Assembly: GCF_958298935.1 (NCBI RefSeq)
Contig: NC_084932.1
Coordinates: forward strand, 18,083,501 to 18,147,500
Source of the DNA: Phragmites australis
Lineage: Eukaryota; Streptophyta; Magnoliopsida; Poales; Poaceae
Reading direction: 5' to 3'
Length of the DNA: 64,000 nucleotides
Of this stretch, positions 24,171 to 37,000 are shown piece after piece. Both the position numbers and the translations under genes were made by a program. Positions within the stretch are counted from its first letter, which is position 1; each line of letters opens with the position of its first letter. A model generated the notes under the pieces. The model did no database searches. It was given only the letters and a program-made list of their open reading frames with translations, and had not been told where the DNA came from.

Positions 24171-24452
24171 TCACCAATCCCCAAACCAGAGAAACGGAAA
24201 AGCACCAGCACCCAGGTCTCCCACACACTCGGAGACATTTCCCCAAACACCATCAGCTCGCCAGCGCGCCACGGGCACACCCCGACGCTCCCGCACGCCA
24301 CGGACAAGACGCGTGGTCAAGTCGAGCCGGCCCAGGCTGGAGACGGGCGGGGCGGGGGCGGGACAGGCGCGGAGCCGCGAGGCCTCGAAGGGGAGCAGCG
24401 CGACGGCCGGGAGGAGCAGGAGGATGGGCCACCACCGCGCCATCAGTCGCAC
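24171..24452 (-). other. GC-rich ORF with signal-peptide-like start, unassigned
   Basis: In an AT-rich region, about 24060-24480 is strongly GC-rich. The minus strand holds a 93-codon frame whose likely start is the second ATG (near 24437). It reads MARWWPILLLLPAVALLPFE, a good secretion-signal shape: a short basic start, a leucine-rich core and a small-residue end. It then becomes Arg/Pro-rich and stops. This resembles the first exon of a secreted-protein gene, or a captured 5' exon, without the rest. I do not recognise the family and see no clear donor or downstream exons. It may be non-functional. Confidence 0.3.
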
Positions 24453-24480
24453 GGCTATAAAAGAGAGGTGAGCTCAGTTG

Positions 24481-27400
24481 GAAGCTGAACATTTGCAGCG
24501 GTGGCATATGGTAAACTGGTGTAGGGTGACGACATGCCAGTATGTAAGGGGCATGGAACAAAATAAAGTGTACAAAAATGTTCGGCCGATCATATGAATT
24601 CAGATCAAATTGAATCCACATTGTAGCAACTGACCTACAAGGAAAATATAATAGTAGCATGTCGCTGCATTTACTCGCGTTCCCGGTGACATAGCATATA
24701 ACAAAATAAAACCCACACTCTAATTTCAGCTCTATGGTACTCTGAGCTCAACTAAAGATCTATGTGAAATTGATATGTGTATCAAGCAAGTTGGTTAACT
24801 TGCAACGTAAGGAAACATAAAAATACTTATCTTTAATTGATTGGAGCCATCTGAAAAAGGCATGGAAAAATGGAGCTGCTTCCGGTACCGAAAAGCTGAA
24901 CATTGTTGAAAATTCAAGTATTTAACCACAAGGGCCAACGCTTTCTTCCAAATCCCTTCAGAGTTAGTGTTTTGTTGGAGAAAAGCAAATCCTACTAATT
25001 ATGAGGGCTATATGCAGCATCACGTAAGATTTACCTATGAACCTATGTATAATATGGGACTATTTTTTAAGACAATCTGGGGGCCAACTGAAGGCCATCG
25101 CAAGTGCGGCACTAATTCATACCGTGCATCCAAGCCAGCTCAAAACACATAAATTGATTCATAAAACAGTGGCATGCCACAAAATAAAGTTGCAATTCCT
25201 AAATATTGGCTTTGTTTGATTTGAAATGATCTGATTAAGTCAGTGGACAACCTTGAATTGAACCATTCTATTTCTGAATAGACAATACAGTGATACTAAA
25301 TTGGTACATGAAATAAAATGGTTGTTTAAATCTTCCATAAATAAGACAAAGGTTATCCTGCAAACGGTTTTGAGACATGAAGCCTCTCTAATTTGTCACT
25401 GAAGAAGAAGCTCTAGAGTAAAATTAAGAATAGTTTGAACGCTCACCTTGCTATGATTGGACTAAGCACTTTGCTCCTCCATTTAGACAGAACTAAAACG
25501 GTGGCAATTCTAAATATGAACTAAAATAAGTTGCGAAGAAACATAGAACAAATCGATGAAATGAATATGCCAATAGCTAGTAATTAGCTGAAAATTTCTG
25601 TTTCCCAGACATAAGCACGGATGGATATGTGCTCTAGTTGGCTTCTGGTGCTGGACAGTTGAAGAGTGAGGATGACGGTCAGCAGACAATAGAGGCGGTT
25701 GCTAGGGACGCTAGATCCGCCGCCAAAGGGTTTGTGGATGCCAGATCTGACCAAGTGACTGGGGCCTGGAGCCACCGTATGTGCAGCCCAATGCAGAACT
25801 GGTCGTAGCGACTGGACCCGCTGAGGAAGGTGTCGATGATAGCCGCTCTGGTGGGGAAGCAGACAGTGTAGAAAAGGACGGCATCAGAGGGATCGGTGCT
25901 GCTGGATCCGCAAGCGGCGAGCAAGCGGGACCCTTGTGTGGATGTCGATATTGGCCTCTGAATTGAGCTCCTAGTCGAGATGGAGAGAGGAGTATGAGCG
26001 TAGCGGTGGAGAGTTTCGCAGCTGTAGGGCCAAAGGAAGAACCCCAAAGGACAGGGAGGACGGGGGATCGCAAGAAGGGAATGGCCAGATGGGAGACGGG
26101 GAGGATGAGATTTTTTTCTCGAGTAGGGCACGTTCACCGGATCATGATTGAATTATTATCAGGTTAATTTCTTGTGTATGTAAAGACCTATTGGAATTTA
26201 TCATATATTGCAGGAGATGAATCAAAGGGTATAGAGCTATTACTTTAGATTGTTGTGGTTAGAGACTGTAATGCTTTGAGATATTATTCAACAACTCAGA
26301 TCAAGAGAACAATTAAATAATAATGGAGTACCTAACCTCAACAATCTTAACAATAGTCACAGAGCTAAATCTTTCATGAAACCAATCTAAAATTGGGAAA
26401 ACAAACACAGTTAGAAAATAATACTGTAACTTTAACCTCAAGACGGGTACGCATGGAACTCAGAGAAAAAAGATAATACAACAAACCACCCTTAAAAATC
26501 TTAGGAAAAACAATAAGAACAATATTAGCAATGTCAGCTATATTAATTGGTAAGTGATAATATAGAGTTTCTGAAATGTGACCTCATAGCACAATGAATC
26601 ACATCATAACGCAAAATTAGCGTACATTATGGAGAAGAGCACTGCAATATATCCCAGAATATGAGTACATGTCTAATAGATGGTTTCTTAAGTGGACATC
26701 AACGGCACCATCCCTTGTTCCAGGTAGATGTAGTATTATTTAAAAAGCAGAAACAAAAAAATCATACCAAAGGAACAAAATCTATCATAATTTATATAAG
26801 TATTTATCCTTGATTTACATAATTATCTGTTCAGACGAGCAGGGAAACTGAACATCAATCAAAGCAAATATGTATCATATAAGAGAACGTAGATTAAAGG
26901 GAAAAAGCAGCGAGAGGATCGTCAGGGAAGCTTACTATTGCTATCCTGGAGGAGCAAGATGGACATACATAGAAATTTGAGCTGGGCGCTTCCATTGATG
27001 CCAGTAATTGCAGATGACGCTGAGCGGCGATGCAATCAAGCCGTAGAATCCTAGAGCATAGAGTGAATCAAGTTGGGGGAAAAGAGTAGGAAAATAGTGG
27101 TAGAGGAAACAGCTGACCAAGCATTGACGGAGGGCCCCGAACCTCCGTTGAGACCAGCATAGTATGGCAAAAGCCAGTCATAGATGAGGGCATGGTGACG
27201 CCCGAGCCCTAGGATGGATGGAACCCAGGGCGGCGAGCCCATTGAGGGTGCTGTTGTCAGGTCTGCACCGCAGCAGTAGCAGGAGGTGGCGTGATGGCGC
27301 ATGGTAACGGCGATGATGGTCGCCTGACGGTCAGAGCAGGGCGCGCAGAGAGGGAGCGCTAGCGAGGAGAGAGCATTAGGGCTTGGGATGGAGGTGCACA

Positions 27401-28190
27401 ACAAGCATGTGGTCATGTCGGTGAGAAGGGATGTGGAGGCTAAGGTACAAACCGTTGGGCAGAGCCAAGGGGCGGCGGATGTGGAGGTGACAGAATCGTG
27501 CGAGACTAATTGCGATTTGGGGATTAGGGCTTCAAGAGGGCTTGGGGTCTAGACTTTGAAAGGGGAGAGATTTCATAACACTCCACCACCATGCGGACCC
27601 AGTTCTCCATCACGATCCGATGTTGTTCGCCCGGTGGACACGATTGTGCCTCACGAGCTGCTACGGAAGAGGCTCGTGAGCGAGCGGAGGAGAAGAGGGA
27701 GGTGACGATGATTTCTGGGGAGGGGATCTAGGGCTGTAGAGTTGGCATCGGCCAATTTTAGTCAAAATTACAGTGCACGGGGAGGTGGTACCTGGGAGGC
27801 GTCGCCGGTGAGGTAGATGGCGGCCTGGGAGCGAGAGGAGTGAGGTATGGCTCCACGAAAGATACGGGCATGGCTGTGTGAGGTTTCGGAGTTGGTTTGG
27901 GAGCAATAGGATCTAGGAGCGAGGGAGGAAGACGTTGAGAGGAGTGAGGTAGTGCACATCAGTGCAGAGGAGGGGGAAAGGTGAGGTAGGTTTTGGGAAG
28001 CATCGATGGGGATGGCATCCAGGTGGCTATGTGGAAGGGTCACGAAAAAGAAGCGGACTATCCGATGGAGATAAGAACGGGTGGATTGTGCCGATCGGCA
28101 GATCATGTGGCTGTAATTAAACAGTGATGTGGCCGCATGAGGTTCCAGCGTTGGTATAAAAAAGGGTAATATATATATATGTATGTATAT
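24481..28190. other. Repeat-like intergenic region, no gene recognised
   Basis: AT-rich DNA alternates with moderately GC-rich patches at about 25.6-26.1 kb and 26.9-28.1 kb. Minus-strand frames there (152, 121, 112 aa) are Ser/Pro/Leu-rich and match no domain I know. Their overlap in two frames suggests chance. The MULE that follows starts at 28200. Confidence 0.35.
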
Positions 28191-28199
28191 ATTAGTTTA

Positions 28200-28327
28200 G
28201 AGAAAATTGCATTGCAAGTCCTTCAAATTAGCTAGCACTTGGATCCTCGAACTTGCGTTTTACTTTTGCAAGTCCTTCAACTTGGCACTATTTGCGCAGA
28301 TCGAGATTTCCTCTGTTAACCTGACGG
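28200..28327 (+). repeat. MULE terminal inverted repeat, left
   Basis: About 128 bp matching the reverse complement of 32858-32993 with scattered substitutions and one indel near GCTAGCACTTGG. The match runs inward to a CTGACG word. Confidence 0.85.
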
Positions 28328-28793
28328 AAGAGGCTGAGGTTGACTCTGACTTGGAGGACTTATTCCACCGTGAGAGTCTTGGAGGGCATGATGTGTCTGT
28401 GTAGTACACAATACAATGTAAAACAATAGTGCAGACATCAATATGAATAAAGGCAGTCACATTGCTTCACTTAGCATTAAATATAAAGTGTTCACATAGG
28501 CAGTTTCAGACTATAAATAACATAAGGTCTCAGTCCTTCAACTAGATACATGCTAGCAATAACACAAGTTCACATATTATAGTGGCTAGAGAGCAACCAA
28601 TTATGAAAAGGGTCAATCAAACCTTCCAATGCCCCTGTTTAGCATGAGGTTTGTGTTACCACTTTCCAAAATGTATACCACTCCCCAGAATATGTACCAC
28701 TTCCTAGCTAGCAAACTTTAAGTGTTTTTGCTGCCACACAAAAGTATGTCTTGCACAAAAAAAATACATCCCTCAAAAACTCATATCAATTCT

Positions 28794-31563
28794 TCATTGT
28801 TGTTTTTGTCTTCTTTTTGACCTCACCACCTTAACCTTCTTCAGTGCTTGTCTACCCTCCCTACTTACTGTTGTGAGTAGAGCATCAAGTGCTTGTGTCC
28901 TCATATTGGATATGAAATTGGATTCGGGAAGAGGTATCTTGCTGCAATTATGATGTGTTGTTTGATTGTAAGTTTGAGTGATGAATGTAGACACATGAAG
29001 CTGTGACAAGTAAAGGTACAATTGAATTGAATTGAGTTTGTACAATATGTAAGGCTGATAAAAAGGAAGTAGTAGTACTTGGTTTGTTGTCTTCTCTTGA
29101 GTAACTATTGGTTCCTCCTCAACTTGTTGATCTTGAAGCATCTCAGTAGTTTTTTTCTTCCTTGGTTTTGGAGGAGGAATACCTGCTTTCCTTAGGCTGC
29201 ATCCCTTCTTGTTGTGGTTTGGTTCGTTGCCATAGCTACCGTGAATGGTAACTCCATGTTTAGACATCTTGTTCTTCCCTGACACTTCATGAGGTTGCTT
29301 CTTCCTTGACCTTTTGGGCCTACCAGCCTTTTTGTCATACAAAGGTGGTTTTACAGGGGGGCCATTAGCCATTTCCCATTCAGTGGAATCTCTAAGTGGA
29401 GTAATTCTATTGCAATATGCTTGTAGATAGGTTCCAATATGGTAGCATTCATGTACTTCATCCTCAGGTGTCCTCCTCTCATATCTCAAGCATGAGATGG
29501 CATGGCAACATGGAATGCCAGTGAGTTGCCATCTTCTACAATCAAACTTCGATTGTAAAAGATGTACTATGTACTTGTGGTCTTTGTCAGTTACCTCATA
29601 TACACCCATACCAGATGGCAATGTATAGTAAGTATTAGCTAAATCATCATTCTTTTGAAGTTTGGCCGCAATCTTGGGGCAAATCACACCTTACCACTTC
29701 TCAGCTATTGTAGCCTTGTTGTTGTACAGTCTGGTCATTAGTTTGCATCTTATCGTCTCCAACATAGTCATGACAGGCTATCCTCTTGCATCTAGTATAT
29801 ACCTGCAAAGGAATGGATAACTCATGACTAGATGTATTGTAGACTTGTAGACAAAATCATATTGTTCTTGAAAAATAAGTGAAAATGCCTTACACAAAAC
29901 CACTCAAAGGTGGAATCTCTTCAAGCTACTCATAAGCATCTTTGTCCAGTTCCTTCATACTCTCCATGTTCATCCTCTATTCACTTAAAGAGGAAGATCT
30001 AGCATAAGCCCAAAGTTGGTTCTTCAATCCCTCACCCTTGAACCACTTGGAAATTTTGGTACAAGTGCCTTACACAAAACCTATGTTCATCATCAACAAA
30101 TTCTTCCCTCATAGTTGGGATAAGCCCCTGCATTGAAAAAAAGATAGCGTGTTCATTTCCATGTCAAGTTTCATTCACATAAAGTAATGGGAAAAAAACA
30201 AAGATATAGTTAGTTCACCTTTTGTTTGTCACACATCAATGTCCAAGGAGCAGTGTTTGAAATGCCAAGATCTTCTTTAAGAGTTTGCAAGAACCATTTC
30301 CATGTTTTCTTGTTCTCAATACCAACAACAACCATAGCAATTGGGAAAATACAATCATTACCATCCATGCCCACAACAACCAACAATTGACCTCCATACT
30401 TGGTCTTTATGTGTGTGCCATCTAAGCATATTAGAGGCCTACAGCCCATTAGAAAAACCCTCTTGCATGCATCAAAGGATATGTATAGTGTGCTGAACCG
30501 ATTATCTTCCAAGGCTAGATAAAATATGCTCCCTGGATTTGCTCTCCTCACCTCATTTCCATAATCCCAAAGGTTACTATATTGTTCCAACTCATCACCA
30601 TATATAATCTTGAGGGCAATCCACTTGGCTCTATAGAGCTTGGTCCTACTTGCAGTCATGTTGAAGTCCTTTTGGACCAGCCTACCAAGCTTATTGATAT
30701 CAATCTTGGGCATAGCTCTAATGGTCTCTAGGTAATTGTTAGCAACATACCGTGATGAGAATCACTTGTTCTCCTACTTTTATGACAGCTATGCTTCCCC
30801 ACATAAGACTTCACCATGATGCCATGAACTTAGTTTTTAGGTGAGGCAAATAGTTGCCAGCTACATCCCTATGCACATAATGCTCTAAGCATATCACTAT
30901 CATTTTTGGGGGTCTTAATATTTACTCTCTACTGAATTAAGTATTGATGCAGCGCCTTCCTTAGTTCATCCATGGTAGAAAAGACCATCCCCACTTTGAA
31001 ATCAGGTTTTGCCATATCAGATTTAGGCCTAAACACTTTGAATTTGTATCTAGGAGTAGTATCTTCCACATCTGAATTTGGAACATACAAATCGTCCTCT
31101 TCCGATGAGACAAATTTCTCACCCTTTGACTTATCATTCTCTTCACTCACATGCTTGTCCACACAATTTTCAAACAGATCATCTTCCCCTTTGTTCACCT
31201 CATAGTCATTGCCAATAAACTCATGATCATCTACATCTCCTTCATCTTCACTTTGAGTGGCCGCATTCTGCCCTTCATTAGTTGCTAATTGTGTAGAAAT
31301 CCTCATGCTTTTCTTGGACTAAAGGTTTTGACCTTAGGAACATTTGCATAGAAGGATATTAGTTGATGTCCTCCCTCACTCTTCTGTGGTGATACTACAA
31401 GGTCTTAAGTTGTGGCACCAAAAGTGTTGAAATCATCCCAGTCAACTCCTTCAAGCACACCAATCTTATCCAAGTAGATGACAAGGGTTGTCTGTTTGGG
31501 GACAAAACAGACCATACAATTGGTGTCGACATCACCTTTAATCCTTCTCAGTCGGTTGCTCAT
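28794..31563 (-). pseudogene. MuDR-like transposase pseudogene
   Basis: Read leftward, a start near 31563 (MSNRLRRIKGDVDTN) leads into a frame that meets TAA in FGATT*DLVV. It resumes at 31306-30929 with an acidic region and the MuDR N-terminal motif (DFKVGMVFSTMDELRKAL). The DDE core appears at 30713-30210 (CRPLICLDGTHIKTKYGGQL, WKWFLQTLKEDLGI), showing the first catalytic Asp in CLDGTH. The C-terminal part at 29687-28794 has a SWIM zinc finger (FDCRRWQLTGIPCCHAISCL, CxC-like then CxH) and a basic tail. The stretch between 29690 and 30210, where the other catalytic residues should lie, is broken by stops and frameshifts. The protein would catalyse cut-and-paste transposition if intact; it is not. 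Confidence 0.85.
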
Positions 31564-31969
31564 TGTTTTACCTGGCAGCAACTAATAAGCTTTCACAGGA
31601 ACCTACTTTTGGTACCCTAGTTGCTCAGCAAAATCCTCAATCAACAACAGTGACCACTATCCACTTTATAAAAATCAAACTAACTGACTTTGTCATCAAC
31701 ATACACTTTAACATATGTTCCATATATGTAACCTTCATAGTGCACTTCTACTGAAAGTTCATCACTATTTGGGTCTGAATATATACACAGCAAGAGCACA
31801 AAAATATTAAATGGTCACAAACCTAAAATCGGGTTCTACCAATCTTTAGTCGACGCCCCTAGGCCCGGACATCTGATCCGGGCCATAGCTCCGGATGATT
31901 CTGTGTCGTCGGATCAGACTACTTGAACCACCTCGTAGCCGCACGATTGAGAGCGAAAAATTCCCATTG

Positions 31970-32545
31970 CAACATGTTGATATGTTGCATGCAACATTGC
32001 GCGGATGTTCGATTCATCGTCCGATCCAATTAATAGTCCGTTGCAACATTTAAAAATAGTGTTTGCAACATCTGAAGTTAACGTTTGCAACATTGAAAAA
32101 AAAAACACCAAAATAACTTACTGTATGTATCCGATTCCAAGAGAAAAATACCCACCACAACATCCCGTCATGTTGCACGTAACATTTCAAGAAAAAACCC
32201 ATATGATGTAGAACTAGGTGCAACATACTAAAATAACTATAGCAACAAATTTCTATAACGTCTGAAACATTAAATTTGAACATTTGAAATATTAGAGATA
32301 TGCAAATATAGGAATTAACTTAAATAGATAATTTTTTCAGGTTCGAATATGTACGAAGAGATTTCGAGATGCAACATATGAAAATAACTATGACAATAAA
32401 TTTTTATAACATCTTAAACATTAAATTTAAACATCTGAAATATTTATGCATATAGTCTACAACACGGCAAAATACAAATTACAACAAAATATCATGCCAA
32501 AATGATTACCACAACATTGTATAATTTTTCACTTGTTGGATTGAG
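31970..32545. repeat. TTGCAACAT-rich segment inside the MULE
   Basis: Between the transposase start and the right TIR, variants of TTGCAACAT/ATGTTGCA occur about ten or more times in both orientations. They are flanked by weakly inverted words (GATTCATCGTCCGATCC near 32010; GAGCGTCCGATGCATCGAG near 32541). This could be a small nested element or transposase-binding subterminal repeats. I cannot fix its ends. Confidence 0.45.
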
Positions 32546-32857
32546 CGTCCGATGCATCGAGTGTAAGAAGAGTAGCATTATCGATCTTTATTCCCCAAAT
32601 TGCAACAGCAAATCTCCTCTAAACATTACAAGCAACCCATTTGAATAGATGAGGGAGGGGATTCTTTCCAGGACTCACCATAGATGGGAGGCGGGTAGCC
32701 TTCTCTGTGACGGACAGGGACATGGCTCCTCAGCGTCTCGAGCTCCTACCCGCCCTTCTGTCCTCCCGCTCTCCTGTTCGCCCTCCCGCGCATCCCAATC
32801 CCATTCGGGCCAGCAGCTTGGGCCCCTTTATTCCTTGTTGGACCGCTTCAACAGCCA

Positions 32858-32993
32858 CGTCAGGCTTCCTCCGTTAGAAATCGCAATCTGTGCAAACGGT
32901 GCCAAGTCGAAGGACTTGCAAAAGGAAAATGCAAGTTTGAGGGTCCAAGTGCTACAACATGCCAAGTTGAAGAACTTGCAATGCAATTTTCTC
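32858..32993 (-). repeat. MULE terminal inverted repeat, right
   Basis: About 136 bp, the inverted partner of 28200-28327. It ends ACTTGCAATGCAATTTTCTC at the element edge. Confidence 0.85.
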
Positions 32994-33002
32994 TATAGTT
33001 TA

Positions 33003-33508
33003 TGCTTGAACAGTTGATTTTATTGATTGGTGTTCTACCGTGCGACATGGATCGCACGTTGCTTAAAATACTCGACCACCGTGGAGACGGTCTGTGTGAT
33101 TTGTGAAGAGGCACGGGCTGAGCGAGATGTGGAGGCCTGCCCTGCTCTAGCCGCCGGCGGAGTGGTTTATGTGCAGGTAGACGGCTGTTCTGGAGTGCCG
33201 CGCCGGAGGCCGGAGAGATTATGCAGATCTCCCATGATTTTAGAAACACAATAAACATACGATTTCAAAGGTAAAATCACATATATATGATATCGAATTC
33301 AATTTCATAATCACATTAGGAGGTTGGGGTTGCACTTTTCAGCATCACAATCAAAAGAATAAAAAAAAATCTGCAGCTAAAACCTAAATAATCTAAATAA
33401 TATCAGCAGGCTAACAACACCAGTCACGTTCTCAGCCCTGGTGCCGCTTCAGACACAAGACAAATAATCTAACTACATCAGTTACTTAGCTAGGCTCAGA
33501 CTCGAGTT
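33003..33508. other. Intergenic, no gene recognised
   Basis: A GC-rich patch at 33050-33230 includes a plus-strand frame with CVICEEARAERDVEAC, which looks slightly RING-like. It is too short and unsupported to call. The rest is AT-rich. Confidence 0.3.
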
Positions 33509-33651
33509 TCACAACTGTGCTGGCAATGGAGCATCCTCATCTTTCGCTGCAAACCACGGCATCTGGAGCGCCGCCGCGGCGGTGAGGCCTGTCCTTGGGG
33601 TCGAACTCCAGTAGGCCGCGCAGGACGTCGAAGCCTGTCTGCGACAGCTGC

Positions 33652-34051
33652 TGTTGGAGCCGCACTGGATCACGGCCTGGATCACGACACGCCGGGGAAC
33701 GGCGAGAACAAACACACGCACGCGAGAGGTAGAAGAAAACTAGAGTTTTGCGCTACCCCTAACCAACTCATCTTTTCTTGTTTTCTTGATGCATTTATCG
33801 GGAAACAAACATGTATACATGGGCACCAAACGCCCGATCGCCACGCCACGACGTTCATGGTGCGCGACGCGCCCTTTTTCTCGGCATCGTCCGCTACGTG
33901 CTGCCGATGCGCGTCGTGGCACTGACTAGATGCAATTTACTCAGGCCACGCCGTGAACGAGCACGCCTCTGGCCACACATGACCCGGGAACATACAAACG
34001 TGCACTATATGCAACCTAAGACATGCAGGTGCAACTGGATTAACTCGAACA
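33652..34051 (-). repeat. 3' LTR of the copia element
   Basis: 400 bp. On the minus strand it runs from TGTTCGAGTTAATCC, just after the polypurine tract, to GGCTCCAACA. Confidence 0.85.
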
Positions 34052-34063
34052 TTCACCCCCTTA
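34052..34063 (-). other. Polypurine tract of the copia element
   Basis: Minus strand TTAAGGGGGTGAA lies immediately before the 3' LTR and overlaps the pol stop codon. Such tracts prime plus-strand synthesis in LTR elements. Confidence 0.8.
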
Positions 34064-37000
34064 AGCTTGTTGCACTTGAATGACGCTCAGCCGCTGACGC
34101 ATCTCCACAAACTTCACTCTGTCGAGCGCCTTTGTCATGATGTCGGCCAGATGACCCTCCGTTCCAACATGATCAACAAGGACCCTGCCAGCCTCAGTGC
34201 ACTCACGAATGTAATGGAATCGAGTATCGATATGCTTACTTCGCTCATGATGCACCGGGTTCTTGCTGAGTCCGATCGCTGACTTATTGTCGACGAGGAG
34301 TCTGAACTTCTGGACGTTGGCGCCGGTGAGTTCGCTGATGAGTGTGCTGAGCCATACTCCCTGACATGCTCCTGTTGCAGCTGCGATGTACTCAGCTTCG
34401 CAAGATGAGAGGGCTACCACCTTCTGCTTCTGAGACAGCCAGGTGATCAGATTTCCATCCAGGAAGAACACCACCCCACTAGTGCTCTTGCGATCATCAA
34501 TGTCTCCGGCGTGGTCACTATCCGAGTAACCCACCAGCTCTAGACTGCTTCCCTCCTTCTTCGTGTACCTGCAGCCGTGGCCCAGGGTTCTGGTCAGATA
34601 GCGCAGGACCCTCTTCACAGCTGCCCAGTGCTGCTCTTGTGGTGCTTCCATGAACCGGCTCAGCATGCCCACCGCATGAGCTATGTCTGGCCGCATGTTC
34701 ACCAGATATCGCAGGCTACCAATGAGGCTGCAGTACCTGGTTGAGTCCAACACATTGCCTGTTCCTTCCTTGCTCAGCCGGAGACGCGTTTCCATCGGAG
34801 TATCACTTGGATTGCACCCAGCCATGCGAGCAAGCTCAAGTATCTTGGCTGCATACGCTCGCTGACTGAGGGTGATCTCTCCAGGCTTCTGGATCACCTC
34901 GATCCCCAAGTAGTAACTCAGGGGACCAAGGTCACTCATCTTGAAGCAATTCATCATCTGGTGCTTGAACGCCGTGATGTCACCGATGTCTGGTCCACAG
35001 ATGATCAGATCGTCGACGTACACCCCCACGAGCAGGAACGAGTCATGGCCGCCCTTGCGATACATGGCGTGTTCCACCGCACTGCGCTGGAATCTCAGCG
35101 CTAGCAGTTCTTGGTCGAGCCGCGCGTTCCAGGCGCGCGGAGCTTGCCGTAGGCCATACAGAGCCTTCCTGAGCTTGAGCACCTTGCCGGTCTCCTTCAA
35201 GTCGATGAAACCAGGTGGCTGATGAACATAGACCTGTTCCAGGAGATCACCATTCAAGAAAGCAGACTTAACGTCCATATGATGTACCTCCCAACCGCCG
35301 TGCGCGGCGAGCGCCAGCAGTAGTCTCACGGTCTCCAGCCTCGCCACCGGAGCAAACACTTCGTCGTAGTCAATCCCTTGATGTTGCGCATAGCCTTTCG
35401 CGACCAGGCGGGCTTTATACTTGACGACGTTGCCCGCCGGGTCCTTCTTCAGCTTGAACACCCATTTGAGTCCGATGGCACGGTAGCCATTTGGGAGCTC
35501 AGCCAGTGTCCATGTCTCGTTCTCCCGGATCGACTCCAGCTCGGCCTCCATCGCCTTCTTCCACTGCGGCTCTCGCAGTGCTTCCTTCACGCTGCTCGGC
35601 TCGTCAGCCGCGAGTAGGCAGAGCCCGCTATACTCGAAGTTGGTCACTTCTTCGGTGGTGTCGTAGATGTTCGCCAGCGTGCGGAACCACAACTCCACGC
35701 CATCCGAGTCGGTCGCGCCAACCGATGGTGGCGTCGCCCACTGTATAGCTGGTGTCGTTGATGTAGGGGTCGACGGCGATTCACCCACGGGCGACGTCCC
35801 GTGCGGCGCTCCGGCCAGCGATGGAGTCCTGGGCCCTTCTTCCGCGGCAGGTGGTGTCACCGGGTGCAGCTCGACACTTTGGGGTGTCGATTGTTCTGCG
35901 ACAGCTGGAGTCTCGACCACAAAGGTCTCCACCGGTGCCGCGCTGTCACCGCTGCCCCAGTTCCACGCCTGGTGCTCTTCGAACACGACATCCCGGCTCA
36001 CATGAAGCCGTCCTGTCGTCGGATCGTACACCCGGTACCCCTTCGTCCCCGGCTCATAGCCGAGAAGCACCATCGGCTTCGACCTGTCCGCCATCTTGTT
36101 GACCCCGGGCCCTATGCTCTTGACATGAGCTAGACAGCCAAATGTACGCAAATGAGATACCTTGGGTTTCCTCTTGTACCAGGCTTCATACGGGGTCTGT
36201 CCGTCAAGGCTTTTGGTTGGCGCTCGGTTCAGCGTGTACACCGCAGTTGCCACCGCTTCTCCCCAAAATTTCGCCGGCACCTTCTTGCTTTTCAGCATAC
36301 ACCTCGCCATCTCGACCACCGTTTGGTTTCGACGCTCCACCACCTCGTTCTGCTGCGGTGAATAGGGAGTGGTGGAGTAGTGCTTGATGCCGAACTCGAC
36401 GCAGAACGTGGTGAAGACATTGGAGTTGAACTCGCCGCCGCGGTCTGTGCGTAGCGCCCTGAGCCGTCTGCCGAGCTCGTTCTCGGCGCTGGCCTTGATC
36501 TTCTTGATGCGGTGGAGCACCTGATCTTTTGTCTTGAGAAGCTCCACCCACATGAACCAGCTGTAGTCATCCACGACGAGGAGGAAATAGTTGTTCCCGC
36601 CGGGCGTTGGAGGGGTGATCTGACCACACAAGTCGGCGTGGAGGAGGTCGAGGCCGTGCTCCGCTCGGTACGCCGCCTCCCGTGGGAACAGAGCACGGTG
36701 CTGCTTCCCGAGCATGCAGCCGTCGCAGACTTGTTCCACCCGATTTATCACCGGGATCCCGTCGACCATGTTCTTGACGCCGAGGTCATGGAGTGCCCTG
36801 AAGTTGAGGTGGCCGTACCGCACGTGCCACGGCCACGCGACGTCGTCCGCCTTGGCGAGAAGACAGACGGGTGCCGCCATTATCAGCCTCACCGTGTAGA
36901 GTCGGTTGCGGGTGCGCGGTGCCGCGACCAGCAACGTGCATTCCCGATCGAACACGCATAGCTTGCCGTCCTCAAGTACGATCTTGCACCCGCCTTCCTC

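Larger units (their letters stand above)
28200..32993 (-). mobile_element. MuDR-type MULE with long TIRs, 4.8 kb
   Basis: The outer ends read GAGAAAATTGCATTGCAAGT inward from both sides. They continue as inverted repeats of about 130 bp (28200-28327 and 32858-32993, sharing ACTTGGA.CCTC.AACTTGC and TTTTGCAAGTCCTTC). Flanking 9-mers ATTAGTTTA (28191-28199) and TATAGTTTA (32994-33002) agree at seven of nine positions, consistent with an aged 9-bp MULE target-site duplication. A MuDR-type transposase pseudogene lies inside on the minus strand. Autonomous originally, inactive now. Confidence 0.85.

Noticed and set aside
25679..28106. Ser/Pro/Leu-rich minus-strand frames as possible genes
   Set aside because: Frames overlap in two phases, show no conserved motif and have no plausible splice structure. 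Listed only as an unassigned stretch.
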